This document shows, piece by piece, positions 24,499 through 35,957 of a stretch of 64,000 nucleotides of DNA. The position numbers were made by a program, and so were the translations under genes. Below the pieces are notes generated by a model. It had not been told where the DNA came from. It was given only the letters and a program-made list of their open reading frames with translations, and did no database searches. Source of the DNA: Arachis hypogaea (Eukaryota > Streptophyta > Magnoliopsida > Fabales > Fabaceae); assembly GCF_003086295.3 (NCBI RefSeq), contig NC_092055.1:119961192-120025191 (forward strand), written 5' to 3'. Each line of letters starts with the position of its first letter. The stretch's first letter is position 1.

Positions 24499-24697
24499 AG
24501 TCCTTGCCCCTTATACCTCAGAACAATTCAAATATATTTCGGAGATTTTCTAAACATTTTTAACAAATCGGACCGAGCATATGGGTGATTTTTATAGAAT
24601 TTGCATATAAATTCGGATACTAAATAACAAAGCAGTTTCCAAAATGCCTATAAAAGACAACTACAAAAAATTCTACATAATATACAAAAAAGAGATA
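24499..24697 (+). repeat. 3' LTR of element A, first segment
   Basis: Aligns with the start of the 5' LTR (4924 onward), including the TATA-like CCTATAAAAG. It is interrupted at 24698 by element C, and the LTR continues at 54392. About 40-45 of 199 positions differ from the 5' LTR by eye. Confidence 0.83.
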
Positions 24698-24865
24698 TGA
24701 TATGGTCGTCATTATTACACGTTATAACTCGGCTCCATAACCGTTATCAGCATATGATATAACTCGTCATCGTCCGTTACTACTCGGAATTTATGAGCCA
24801 TAGCTCGGTAATGCCAATTCTCCAATCATAACCGATGTCTCAAACGGTAAAATAAGGTCGGTTAC
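24698..24865 (+). repeat. 5' LTR of element C, first segment
   Basis: Matches 53934-54100 with about five substitutions and one indel. Interrupted after GGTTAC by element D and resumes at 35958. Confidence 0.92.
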
Positions 24866-25406
24866 TGTTCATACACTGGGTCGAGCTATCCGACCTGGGA
24901 TGATTGGTGACAAAGCAACCGACCTCTTCAGGTCAGGCTACCCGACCTCTTTTAAAAGAGGTCGGCCAAATCAACAGGAAAGCCCCATAAAGGGCCCAAA
25001 TAGAGGAACACGATCCAAATCCAACGGCAACCCAAGCCTATAGAGATAAAAGGCGATTCCCTTGAAGATAAGCTGACTTCACTTAAAATGAGATAAGATA
25101 AGATATGATAACTAACTTATCTTATCAGAAAGGTCAGCCCACACTACTATAAATACACTGGAGCACCCAGGTATAACTCATACTCTGATTTTACAATAAA
25201 CCTGCTTAATACCCGTGCTAACTTAAGCATCGAAGTCTCTTGCAGGTACCCCCCACCCTCCGGTGACCAAGGATCAGCAGTGCAGCCAGCTAACAAGTCG
25301 GACACAACAGCTCCGGCCGTCACTCACCAGCTAGACACGTCGACACCGACCAGTACAGAAGATCTCATCTGAGATCGACCTCCAGTTTCAGGTAACCCTC
25401 GGAACA
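24866..25406 (+). repeat. 5' LTR of element D
   Basis: TGTTCATAC to GGAACA. It contains a perfect 24-base palindrome (24942-24965, half-site CCGACCTCTTTT), a GATAAGATAAG / CTTATCTTATC inverted pair near 25090-25127, a TATA box (TATAAATA, 25148-25155), and the module shared with other TAT LTRs at 25217-25250. Confidence 0.93.
25148..25155 (+). promoter_or_regulatory. TATA box of D's 5' LTR
   Basis: TATAAATA in a GC-richer context, about 260 bases before the LTR end. The same box is in the 3' LTR near 35708. Position fits a U3/R promoter driving gag-pol. Confidence 0.65.
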
Positions 25407-25407
25407 T

Positions 25408-25425
25408 TGGCGCCGTTTCCGGGGA
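25408..25425 (+). other. Primer binding site of element D
   Basis: TGGCGCCGTTTCCGGGGA, one base inside the LTR. It differs by one base from the PBS of the unrelated element E, so both likely use the same tRNA. Confidence 0.8.
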
Positions 25426-25447
25426 ACCTGGAAGTCATCCCACCACC

Positions 25448-26629
25448 ATGGCGGACGACCATGACAACGACCATGATTCAGATCTAGAGGATAGAACACC
25501 GCACAAAAATACGGGTGCCACACCAAAGGACACTCCGGAATCCAACGGAGACAAAAACTCATCACATTCGGGAGTAATAGAAGCACTTCAAGATCGCCTA
25601 AAGCAACTCGAAAAAGAAAGCCAGTACCAGCAAGAAGTCGGTAAGGATCTACAAAGAGAGGTAAGGCGATGTCGAGAATTAGAAGATAAACTCCTACAAC
25701 TTGAAGCCGATATCAAAGCAAAGGCTACCCGGACCACCCCTGAGGACAACTCTCGCAAGGATCAAGATCCATTCACTAGGAAAATCATGAAGACTAAAAT
25801 CCCTAAAGACTTCAAACTTCCAGATATGACTTTGTATGATGGCACTACAGATCCCAACCATCACCTCAGCAACTTCAGAAGTAGAATGTACCTCACCGAC
25901 GCCTCAGACGCCGTTCGCTGCAAAGCTTTTCCAACGACTCTCACAAAGACAACAATTAGATGGTTCGACAACCTACCTCCAAAGTCTATCTCCAACTTTG
26001 ACGACCTGGCCAAAAAATTCCTGGCCAGATTCTCCATCCAAAAAGACAAGGCTAAGCACGCCCCAAGTCTACTAGGTATCAAGCAAGGAGATCGGGAAAG
26101 TCTTCGCAACTACATGGAAAGATTCAACAAAACATGCCTAGGCATACAAAGCTTACCAACAGAGGCTGCTGTCATGGGCCTCATCAACGGCCTACGAGAA
26201 GGACCTTTCATCCAATCTATATCAAAGAAATATCCCACATCCCTAGATGAGGTACAAGAGCGGTCAGAGAAGTACATCAACATGGAAGAAAATTCCCGAC
26301 TTGGAGAAGCCTCGAAATCCGGTTTCACCTACCGAGATAAAGATAAAGAATCCAAGAAGAAGGAAGATCGAACGGGCGAAAAAATCAAAAAGTATCATAA
26401 TTACACCCCTCTTCGGGTGTCCCTTGCGGATATTTACAAAGAAGTCTGTAACACAGAAAAGATACCCCCAGCTCGACCACTCAAAGGCAAAAGAGGAGCA
26501 GAAAATCGGAACGAATACTGTGAATATCATCGGGTCCGAGGACATTCCACCAACGAGTGCTTCGACTTAAAAAACATCATAGAAAAATTAGTAAGGGAAG
26601 GAAAACTAAATCGGTATCTAGCCACCTGA
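25448..26629 (+). CDS. gag of element D (open, 393 residues)
   Basis: Structural protein of the element. The ATG at 25448 is 22 bases after the PBS. An acidic N-terminus (MADDHDNDHDSD) precedes a coiled coil at residues about 45-95. The retrotransposon gag domain follows at about 110-290, with markers FKLPDMTLYDGTTDPNHHL, IRWFDNLPPKSI and SLRNYMERFNKTC. A CX2HX4HX4C knuckle (C-EYH-RVRG-H-STNE-C) lies near residue 357. The terminal TGA is probably a mutated CGA, since related pol sequence continues in frame. It is the only complete gag-like frame in the nest. Confidence 0.87.
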   Translation: MADDHDNDHDSDLEDRTPHKNTGATPKDTPESNGDKNSSHSGVIEALQDRLKQLEKESQYQQEVGKDLQREVRRCRELEDKLLQLEADIKAKATRTTPEDNSRKDQDPFTRKIMKTKIPKDFKLPDMTLYDGTTDPNHHLSNFRSRMYLTDASDAVRCKAFPTTLTKTTIRWFDNLPPKSISNFDDLAKKFLARFSIQKDKAKHAPSLLGIKQGDRESLRNYMERFNKTCLGIQSLPTEAAVMGLINGLREGPFIQSISKKYPTSLDEVQERSEKYINMEENSRLGEASKSGFTYRDKDKESKKKEDRTGEKIKKYHNYTPLRVSLADIYKEVCNTEKIPPARPLKGKRGAENRNEYCEYHRVRGHSTNECFDLKNIIEKLVREGKLNRYLAT

Positions 26630-27650
26630 GATGATGAACAAAGAAAAAGACGAAGAGATGAAGATATCGGACGAGCTGGGCGATCACCTCGTACGCCAGA
26701 AAGACATGTCCATATGATACACGGAGGATTTGTAGGAGGTGGAATCTCCAAATCATCCCGCAAAAGATACCTCAAAGAAGTACATCATGTCGAAGGGAAG
26801 GAGGAAGCACCCGACATCCCTGCAATCACGTTCACCAAAGAAGATGCATCAGGTATCATCTCAGGACACGACGATCCCATGGTCATCACCATCATACTGG
26901 CAAACGCCAATCTCCACCGCACATTAATAGACCAAGGAAGTTCTGCAGACATCTTATTCAAAACTGCCTTCGACAAACTCGGCTTAGAAGAAAAGGAGCT
27001 TAGAGCATACCCGAACAGCCTGTTTAAACTGGGAGATACCCCAGTACAACCACTGGGATACGTGTCACTACATACAACCTTCGAAAAAGGGAACCAATCC
27101 AGAACACTCAAGATAGACTATATTGTGGTCGACGTGAATTCAGCCTACAATGCCCTAATAGGTCGGACAACACTAAATCAACTCGGCGTAATAGTCTCGA
27201 CTCCACATCTATGCATGAAATTCCCAACTACAGAAGGGATAGTTACGATAAAAGCAGATCAAAAGATGGCACGCCGCTGTTATAACGAAAGTCTAAACCT
27301 CAGAGGTAGAGGAGAAGAGTTCCATACAATTGAGCTTGGTGGAGTTCAGAGACGAGAAGAACTCCGTCCATAGCCCGAAGGAGAAGTAGAGAAAGTTCAG
27401 ATCGGAGACACCTCGGACAAAACAACTAATATTGGCACGATCCTGAAAAGAAACGCAAAAGAATTACTAGTACAGTTCTTACGAGATAATGTCGATCTTT
27501 TCGCATGGAAAGCTGCAGACATGCCAGGCATAGATCCCAAGCTAATATGTCACAAGTTGGCGGTCTATCTAGGATCTCGACCGGTACAGCAGAGACGAAG
27601 AAAACTTGGGCCAGAACGATCCCGAGCTGTGGAAGAACAGGTATAAGCAC
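26630..27650 (+). pseudogene. Protease region of element D
   Basis: Continues the gag frame after the TGA. The 26714-27373 segment opens with MIHGGFVGGGISKSSRKR and holds the active-site stretch LIDQGSSADILF, where the usual D-x-G reads DQGSS, and the flap-end motif NALIGRTTLNQLG. A TAG at 27371-27373 (probably CAG) and a TAA near 27644 (probably CAA) interrupt it before RT. Confidence 0.85.
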
Positions 27651-28440
27651 TACTAGAGGCAGGATTCATAAGAGAAGTCAAGTACCCACTATGGCTAGCT
27701 AACGTCGTCTTGGTGAAAAAATCAAATGGAAAGTGGCGAATGTGCACCGACTATACAGATCTCAACAAAGCCTGCCCAAAAGATCCTTAGCCACTCCCAA
27801 GTATCGACGCCCTAGTTGACGCCTCATCCGGATATAAATACCTCTCTTTTATGGACGCATATTCCGGATATAATCAAATTCCCATATACCCACCAGATCA
27901 AGAAAAGACCTCGTTTTTAACACCAAAAGCAAATTACTGCTACATAATGATGCCTTTCGGTCTCAATAATGCGAGAGCTACTTATCAAAGGCTGATGAAT
28001 AAAGTCTTTTCAGATCACATCGGAAAAGTTATGGAAGTCTACGTAGACGACATGTTGATAAAGACACAAAGTGAAGAGACATTGTTGTCCGACCTAGCTC
28101 AGGTGTTCGACACCATAAGGAAGCATGACATGCGACTCAATCCTGCAAAATGCACCTTCGCAGTAGAAGCAGGCAAATTCTTGGGCTTTATGCTCACACA
28201 AAGAGGAATTGAAGTAAACCCGAATAAATGTCAAGCTATACTCAAGATGAAGAGCCCAACCTGTGTCAAAGAAGTACAGCAACTCAACGGGAGATTGGCA
28301 GCCTTATCCAGATTCTTAGCAGGAGCAGCGATAAGATCTCTCCCCTTCTGTGCTACTTTAAGGAAAGGAAAGAAGTTTGAATGGACAACAGAATGTGAGC
28401 AAGCCTTCCAAGAATTCAAAGAATTCTTGGGACGACTACC
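27651..28440 (+). pseudogene. Reverse transcriptase of element D
   Basis: Blocks: WLANVVLVKKSNGKWRMC near 27692, NKACPKD then a TAG at 27787, FMDAYSGYNQIPIYPPDQ at 27850-27903, MMPFGLNNARATYQRLM near 27946, catalytic VYVDDMLIK near 28037-28063, and the thumb/connection region (FLGFMLTQRGIEVNP, VKEVQQLNGRLAALSRF). The frame from 27851 to 28855 is uninterrupted. Confidence 0.9.
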
Positions 28441-29230
28441 TATCCTAACTCGACCACGAGAGGAAGAACCACTCGTATTATACCTTGCAGTAGGAAGTCA
28501 GGCAGTAGCTTCAGCACTGGTTCGAGAGGACGACAAAGGGCAACAGTCTATATATTTCATCAGTAAAGCGCTGCAGGGATCCGAGCTGAATTACCAAAAA
28601 ATAGAAAAGTTCACCTACACTCTCATACTGACATCTCGACGACTTCGCCCGTACTTCCAGGCCCACACCATTAAAGTTCGGACCAACCAGCCCATAAAGG
28701 GGATACTGCAGAAAACAAATCTAGCAGGCAGAATTTTACAATGGGCAGTCGAGTTATCCGAGTTCGACCTCCAATATGAAGCTCGGACAGCCATCAAATC
28801 ACAATACTTGGCCGACTTCATTGCAGAATTCACAGATACCCTGGAAACCCCATAGAATGGAATCTTTACGTGGACGGGTCTTCAAATAAAATTGGAAGCA
28901 GCGCAGGTGTGATAATAGAACGCAACCAAGGAACCCAAGTTGAGCTTTCCCTCAAATTTGGGTTCCCAGCCTCAAACAACCAGGCGGAATATGAAGCGTT
29001 ACTAGCTGGTTTGAAGCTAGCTAAAGAGGTTGGAGCTCAAAAACTCAACATCTTCAGCGATTCACAAGTAGTCACCTCACAAATAACAGGGAGCTACCAA
29101 GCCAAAGGTAGTCACCATGAAAAAGTATTTGGATAAAACCAAGGAATAGCTCGGACAACTCGGGGAATATAAGATCTGCCACATACCCCGCGAACAAAAT
29201 GCCCGAGCTGACGCACTCTCAAAACTAGCC
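28441..29230 (+). pseudogene. Two RNase H domains of element D
   Basis: The first is the usual Ty3/gypsy RNase H (LVLYLAVGSQAVASALV, YFISKALQG, KVRTNQPIKGIL; 28441-28760). After a TAG at 28853 comes a second, archaeal-type RNase H (LYVDGSSNKIGSSAG, ASNNQAEYEALLAGL, IFSDSQVV; 28858-29110). This tandem pair is characteristic of the TAT/Ogre lineage. A frameshift near 29120 breaks the second domain's end, and the HIPREQNARADALSKLA block is in another frame at 29175-29230. Confidence 0.87.
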
Positions 29231-30574
29231 AGCACCAAACCAGGGGGCAACAATAGAAGCCTCATCCAGGAAATGCTCCAAAATCCATCAATCTCGGAAG
29301 AAGAAAAAGTCCTAGCCATAACAGGTCGGGATCAAGGACGGATGACCCCCATAATTAACTACCTCAAAACAGAAACACTCCCCACGGATGAAAAGGAGGC
29401 AAAGAGGTTAAAACGGGAGGCTCAATACTATACTGTCATAAATAACACCCTGTATAAAAGAGGGATTTCAATACCACTATTAAAATGTGTGCCGACCTCC
29501 CACACAAGGGAAGTTTTAGAGGAAGTACACAGTGGCATCTGTGGTAATCATCTCGGAGCACAGGCCCTCACCAAAAAAGTACTCCGGGAGGGATTTTATT
29601 GGCCAACTCTACAAAAGGAAGCTACAGAATTTGTAAAGACATGTCCACCATGCCAGAAACATGCCAACTTTCACATCGCCCCGCCAGAAGAGCTCATCAG
29701 CGTAACATCACCTTGGCCATTTGCAAAATGGGAACTCGACCTTCTCGGACCCTTTCCTCAGGGATCGGGACAAGTTAAATTCCTCATAGTAGGGGTAGAT
29801 TATTTTACAAAGTGGATCGAGGCAGAACCCTAAACTAATGCTACTGCTCAAAAAAGTCAAAAATTTCTATATAGAAACATTGTCACAAGGTTTGGGGTCC
29901 CATACTCCATCACCACAGACAATGGCACCCAATTCACAGATGCAGGCTTCAGAAAATTAGCAGCCGATCTGAACATAAAACACCAGTTCACCTCCGTCGA
30001 ACATCCCCAAGCCAATGGACAGGCTGAAGCAGCCAACAAAGTCATATTGGCCGGGTTAAAACAGAGATTACAGGATGCAAAGGGAGCTTGGGCTGAGGAA
30101 CTCCCACAAGTCCTTTGGGCATATCAGACAACGCCACACTCCACCACAAAGGAATCACCCTTCCGACTAGCCTATGAAGTGGAGGCAATGATCCCGGTAG
30201 AAATTGAGGAAGGGTCGCATAGAGTAGTACACTACAATGAAGAAGCCAACTCCCAACTGCAAAGGGAAGAACTCGACCTACTCCCGGAAGTCCAGGAAAG
30301 AGCTCGGATCAGGGAAGAAGCACTAAAACGTCGAATGGCTTCGAGATATAATCAAAAGATAGTGCCGCGAGGCTTCATGGAAAACGACCTCACTCTAATC
30401 CGAAATGATATCGGAACAACTCGACTGGGAGAAGGAAAGCTGGCAGCAAACTGGAAGGGACCCTACCGAGTTATAGAAGTACTTGGGAAGGGCTACTACA
30501 GACTGTCCAAACTCGATGGATGAGAGCTCCCCAGATCGTGGCACACCTGCAACTTAAGAAGGTACTATAGTTAG
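29231..30574 (+). pseudogene. Integrase of element D
   Basis: N-terminal zinc-binding region with H near 29528, H near 29550 and CPPCQKH at 29642-29663. Catalytic core: first Asp in ELDLLGPFPQG (29731-29765), second in ITTDNGTQF (29908-29938), Glu in GQAEAANKVI (30017-30046). The C-terminus has RLGEGKLAANWKGPYRVIEVL (30424-30486). Single stops at 29831 and 30521 interrupt a frame that otherwise reaches 30574. All three catalytic residues are preserved. Confidence 0.9.
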
Positions 30575-31089
30575 GAATAATAAAGGATCTTGGTATAAGG
30601 TACACTTTTTTTTCCTGAAAAGGTTTTTTAATGAGGTACCAAGCTAAGACCTACAAACTATCCGACTTACAGGGATGAAAAATTCCCATATGTATATATT
30701 TTCACTTTCTCTTTGAATAAAATGCATTTTAGATATTCTACAAATTCTCAAGACGCATTAATCTAAAGCATTCATCGCCCGATTATAAAGCGACAGATCG
30801 GTAGAAAGTGAAAAACAGATTTACAGCACGATCACGATAAAGATCAATAGAGATGAAAGCGCGATTCATCTAAAGGTCAACCAAATAAAGATAGAAACCA
30901 CTTTCTACAAATCGGCAAAGATGAAAGCAGAATAATGCAAGAAGTTATCGAAAGTGATCCAGAAAAAGAACCTGACGAGGTCTTATGGATTGCTAAATAA
31001 TAACTTAAAGACTGGCCGACGTTAAGAAGTCGGACCAAGTCAACCCAAGTTATCAGCAAATCCCTGGAATGAGGTCTGGCCAACCCTAT
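30575..31089 (+). other. Non-coding spacer after D's integrase
   Basis: Contains an oligo-T stretch (30606-30614) and no protein-like frame. It leads directly into the tandem array and already shows related words (GACCAAGTCAACC, GTTATCAGC) near 31030. Confidence 0.55.
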
Positions 31090-32130
31090 AAAAGAGGAAT
31101 TGCTATAACTTAGAAGAGATCGACACGACGAAGTCGGTCTCCTACGAAAAACAAGTTATAAAAGTAATCCCTGAAAGAGACCTGACAAAGGTCCAAGAAA
31201 GAGGATTACAAAAATAACTTAGAAGGGCCCGACATGACAAAGTCGGCCCAAAACAAAAAAGTTATAAAAGTAATCCCTGAAAGAGACCTGACAAAGGTCC
31301 AAGAAAGAGGATTACAAAAATAACTTAGAAGGGCCCGACATGACAAAGTCGGCCCAAAACAAAAAAGTTATAGAAGTAATCCCTGAAAGAGACCTGACAA
31401 GGGTCCAAGAAAGAGGATTACAAAAATAACTTAAAAAGAGGACGACGTAAAGAAGTCGACCTCCTACGAAAAGTTATAAAAGTAGTCCCTGAAAGAGACC
31501 TAACAAAGGTCCAAGAAAGAGGATTACGAAATAAATTAGAAGAGATCGACATAACGAAGTCGGTCTCCTATGAAAAACAAGTTATAAAAGTAATCCCTGA
31601 AAGAGACCTGACAAAGGTCCAAGAAAGAGGATTACAAAAATAACTTAGAAGGGCTCGACATGACAAAGTTGGCCCAAAACAAAAAATTTATAGAAGTAAT
31701 CCGTGAAAGAGACCTGACAAGGGTCCAAGAAAGAGGATTACAAAAATAACTTAGAAAGAGGACGACGTAAAGAAGTCAACCTCCTATGAAAAGTTGTAAA
31801 AGTAGTCCCTGAAAGAGACCTAACAAAGGTCCAAGAAAGAGGATTACAAAAATAACTTAGAAGGGCCTGACATGACAAAGTTGGCCCAAAACAAAAAAGT
31901 TATAGAAGTAATCCCTGAAAGAGACCTGACAAGGGTCCAAGAAAGAGGATTACAAAAATAACTTAGAAAGAGGACGACGTAAAGAAATCGACCTCCTACG
32001 AAAAGTTATAAAAGTAGTCCCTGAAAGAGACCTAACAAAGGTCCAAGAAAGAGGATTACGAAATAACTTAGAAGAGATCGACATAACGAAGTCGGTCCAG
32101 TACAAAAATAACTTGGAAAAGGACGACATA
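31090..32130 (+). repeat. Tandem array of ~105-base units with hairpin-forming arms in element D
   Basis: About ten units share GTTATAAAAGTAATCCCTG, GAGACCTGACAAAGGTCC, AAGAAAGAGGATTAC and AATAACTTAGAAG. Within a unit, GTAATCC pairs with GGATTAC around an inner GACCT/AGGTC stem. A second arm pair is centred on CGAC...GTCG with variable outer bases: GGGCC/GGCCC, GAGG/CCTC or GAGA/TCTC. By eye the unit order is GAGA, GGGCC, GGGCC, GAGG, GAGA, GGGCC, GAGG, GGGCC, GAGG, GAGA. No open frame spans the array. It sits between pol and the antisense ORF. Role unknown. Confidence 0.85.
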
Positions 32131-32497
32131 AATAAATCAGTTATGGATAAATACAAGTAAGAGCAAGCAAACCAAAATACGAATTGGATCCACGCATCTA
32201 CGACCTCCAAGCACAAAACAGTTCAAAGAGGCCAAGCAGCAAGGCTCCAGTATTCTAAAAACCCAGAAAGATGCCAAGACAAGTGTAAACAAGCATGCTA
32301 TAGAATACAATATTATAAAGCTTCAGGGTCAAGCCCAAAAGCTTGAAAGCTACTTGTTTTTTTAAAAAAAAATAAAATTTGCTAAACAAGCAACCAAAAG
32401 GAGTACCAGCAGTCAGCAAAATCTTCAACTATACAAAATAAAGAGTTTTAAAGCCCACAAGCCGGGCCAACTACGCAAATATCCAAAGAAAACTCAG

Positions 32498-34413
32498 CTA
32501 AAGATTAGAAGACTTTTTAGAAGCATCAGTCTGGGGTGAAGGAGGGCGAGCCTGGAGAGGCACAGCATCCACGGTACCATCATCCCGTTTCAAGATCTGA
32601 CAGTCCGGATCAGAAACAGAATGACCAACCTCAACCGGAGGAACTGTAGAAGCGGACACCTTGGCAGAAAGCACAGGGGGAGGATCAACATCATCATCAT
32701 CTTGGTCGTCGGGGACAATCTTACCATCCCTCACAACATTGTCCAAGCTAAAGAGAGTAAGGTCAACCTCAGGAGCAAGAACTTGAACTTGCTCTTTTAA
32801 ATTATCATAGGCAGCATTCACGCTGCCGACGAGGTGACCTTGGAGCTCAGAATAGTCTACTCGGGCAGACTCCAGCTCCTCCCTTAGACGCACCACTTCC
32901 CGATAAGATGTAACATAACTGTCCTTATGCCTCAATGCCGTGTCCTTGGCCAACCGCACAGAAGCCGCCAGAGCAAGGGAACTCGCCTTTTCGTTCTCCA
33001 GATCCTTCTCCAACTTAGCTACCTTTACCTCAAGCTCTTCCTTCAGGCCCTTCATCTGGTCGAACTCCTGTTTAGCCTCCTCCATAAATTCTTTGGTGGC
33101 ATGGAGAGGAAGATTCTGAGCAGTTCGGTACAGGGCATCCCCCATATATGCCATTTTAACACTATTTCGGGTCATAAAATCCAGATGGCGAAGGATTAAT
33201 ACATCATCCATGGGAAGGGCACCGTAGAGACCGATTTGCTGATCTACAAACTCGATTGCATTAAAATCAGGGGTGTCAAGGTTAAAGGCCTCAATTGTTT
33301 TTTGTTTCTTGTTGGGAGGAGCACCAAAAGTAGTGGTAGAAGTCTGTGGAGGATCAGTCAGACGAACTCGAGGAGTGGGGATCACCTTCCTCAGCCTAGG
33401 AGAACTCGGCACAGGCGGCTTCACTGGAACTTGAGAAGATCCCTCTCCGGCCGCCTTGGCCGAGATGTTTTGAGTAGCAGCAGCCTTCTTCGCCTTCTTG
33501 TAGGCCTTTATGGAATCATTGTTTTCGACATCTCTGAAAATACAGAATCAACCATAATGATGAGTTACAACCTAGGAGAAGAAAAACTAAGAAACAAGTA
33601 TAGAAACAAGTCAGACAATACCCAAAGCAGTTCAAACCAAAGATGGATCACTCAAAAATCTTTTTGTATCCAGATGGGGTGGTTCCCCCACAAATCTTCA
33701 AGAACAACTACAAAAGCTCACTCAACCTCATTAAGCATCTCCCATGTATAACAAGGCACTCTCACATTCTTTTGTCACTCTAGAGGAAAAGCAGGCTCGT
33801 CATTCTCATCAAGAAAAAAGGGGCGGACCCCCTCAACAGCACGGACTCGGAAGAAATAATTCTTAAAATCTTTAAAAGACTCATCATACATGGCAAAAAT
33901 TTTATGCCCCTGGGCCGATCTAAAAGAAACCCAGGAAGCTTTCTTTTTGGAAGAACCTCCAGGCTTGGCCGAGACAAAAAGATAGAGGAAAAGAGTTTGA
34001 GAAGGTGTTATGCCTAACTCTTGGCAAAACAGTTGAAATATCTTGATAAAACCTCAGGAATTCGGATGAAGCTGGGATGGAGCAATGTTACATGACCACA
34101 ACAAGTCGGTCTCGAAAGTAGTAAAAGGAAAAGTAACGTCCAACTGGCTGAAGAAATATTCATAGGCATAGAAGAAGGGACGCTCCCCCTCGACGAAAGT
34201 AGGAAAACAAGCCCTTTCATCAGAGTCAGGAGCTACAAGCTCGTAATCCCTCTCCCGAGCACTGTTACCACAAATCCTATGACGTTTCCTCAGCTCTACA
34301 CAAAATTCAGCGTCCACGACAGAGACACACATTAGGACAAGGGAGTCCAGCCAATCGGACATCCCCTCGGGAACTTTGGAAGACATCTCTACAACGTTAT
34401 TGCGAGAAGACAT
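32498..34413 (-). pseudogene. Antisense gene of element D (TAT-type accessory ORF)
   Basis: Reads against gag-pol. The upstream part (34413 to about 33780) starts MSSRNNVVEMSSKVPEG and contains CNIAPSQLHPNS followed by a TGA at 34054-34056 where a Trp is expected, then a GFIKIFQLFCQELG stretch and a DESFKDFKNYFFRVRAVEG segment. The downstream part is a 308-residue open frame (33424-32498) with a Pro-rich start, KKQKTIEAFN, a long coiled coil (roughly residues 115-205) and an acidic tail (PDDQDDDDVD). The layout parallels the antisense ORFs of A and C and resembles 'putative gypsy type transposon' proteins (PF04195). Function unknown. An intron between the two parts is possible. Confidence 0.75.
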
Positions 34414-35427
34414 GAGGCCAACTAATCCTACAAAAATAAAAGAAGATTGGATTACTAAAAAACATCTCGGAGGAGGGACAAAGCAACTCGACTAATATGA
34501 TACAGACGAACAAACAGAAAAGGAAAACCCCAAGACTCAAACCAAAGTCCTGGGGCATCCTTTGGAGGCAGTGGCAAAGCAAGGTTTCAGGAAAAATCTA
34601 CAGCTTATGTCCCGGTATTTCCCAAACAAGAAAAGAAGATTTCAAGTAGACAAACGTTTTGAAAAAGGGAAGTAAAAACACAAAAGTCATCTAAGCCACT
34701 ATCTTTCTACAGTCTATCAGCAAAAAGCATTGTCGACATCAAAAATGCCAAGCAGAAAATCATCAAAGACACAGCCTTTTCTCCAGAATCAAACAAATTA
34801 TTATCAAAAGCACAAATGAAAATAGTGATAACATGCAAAAGCCCTAAGAGCACCAAGCAATAGGAAAGACAAAAAGATTCATACAAAAGGGCGAAGAAAC
34901 TTCAGAGCACGCATTACGACAGTAACCAGGCACAGCAAAAGCAGAAAGATCCAAACTTTCTCAAAGCAAAATCGAAACTTTCTCACCATCAGGCGGAAAA
35001 AATGACGAAGAAGGAAAGGAAGAAAGAACCAACCTGAAATGAATAAAGAAGCTTCAAAAACGGAATCGCCCAGAAAATCGCCGAATGATGCCGCAAAGCA
35101 AAGACAAAGCGCAGGCAAAAAGTGAGAAAGTAAAGGAAGAAGTTACGAAGAAGAACGAAGAAGAGAAACCATTTTCTGAATGCAGAAATTCAAAATAAAG
35201 CCAAAGGAAACGAGGCAATTAATGCCAATTAATGAAGGAATTTAACCCTCGCACGTTCCCTAGAAGCGCTAATACATAAGCGTGCGCTTTTAGAGAAAAA
35301 CGTTCCACATTCAAAAAGGTTCTACAAAGGAAGGAATCGACTAAATGCTTGAGTTCGACTTCACTAGAGAAGGACCGAAGTCAAGGACTCGACCTCAAAA
35401 AAGAAGACCGAGCTCAAGCAGGGGCAC
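34414..35427 (+). other. Non-coding 3' region of element D
   Basis: About 1 kb without a convincing gene, possibly including the leader of the antisense gene. The last bases (AGCTCAAGCAGGGGCAC, to 35427) are the likely polypurine tract. Confidence 0.55.
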
Positions 35428-35952
35428 TGTTCATACACTGGGTCGAGCTATCCGACCTGGGATGATTGGCGACAAAGCGACCGACCTCTTCAGGTCAGGC
35501 TACCCGACCTCTTTTAAAAGAGGTCGGCCAAATCGACAGGAAAGCCCCATAAAGGGCCCAAATAGAGGAACACGACCCAAATCCAACGGCAACCCAAGCC
35601 TATAGAGATAAAAGGCGGTTCCCTTGAAGATAAGCTGACTTCACTTAAAATGAGATAAGATAAGATATGATAACTAACTTATCTTATCAGAAAGGTCAGC
35701 CCACTACTATAAATACACTGGAGCACCCAGGTATAACTCATACTCTGATTCTACATTAAACCTGCTTAATACCCGTGCTAACTTAAGCATCGGAGTCTCT
35801 TGCAGGTACCCCCCACCCTCCGGTGACCAAGGATCAGCAGTGCAGCCATCCAACAAGTCGGACACAACAGCTCCGGCCGGACACGTCGACACCGACCAGT
35901 ACAGAAGATCTCATCTGAGATCGACCTCCAGTTTCAGGTAACCCTCGGAATA
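35428..35952 (+). repeat. 3' LTR of element D
   Basis: Differs from the 5' LTR by about eleven substitutions, a 2-base indel and a deletion of about 14 bases near 35878. Ends GGAATA where the 5' copy ends GGAACA. The 24-base palindrome is intact at 35504-35527. Followed by TSD GTTAC. Confidence 0.92.
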
Positions 35953-35957
35953 GTTAC

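Larger units (their letters stand above)
24866..35952 (+). mobile_element. Element D: young TAT-type Ty3/gypsy retrotransposon in C's 5' LTR
   Basis: LTRs of 541 and 525 bases (24866-25406, 35428-35952) are about 98% identical by eye and flanked by TSD GTTAC (24861-24865 and 35953-35957). Contents in order: PBS, gag, protease, RT, RNase H, second RNase H, integrase, tandem array, antisense ORF, LTR. The host LTR of C resumes exactly after the TSD, confirming the boundary. Several stops disable pol although gag is open for 393 residues. The antisense ORF and tandem array are non-canonical cargo. Confidence 0.93.

Noticed and set aside
31090..32130. CRISPR-like array
   Set aside because: Units are about 105 bases with no unique spacers, and the array is inside a plant retrotransposon.
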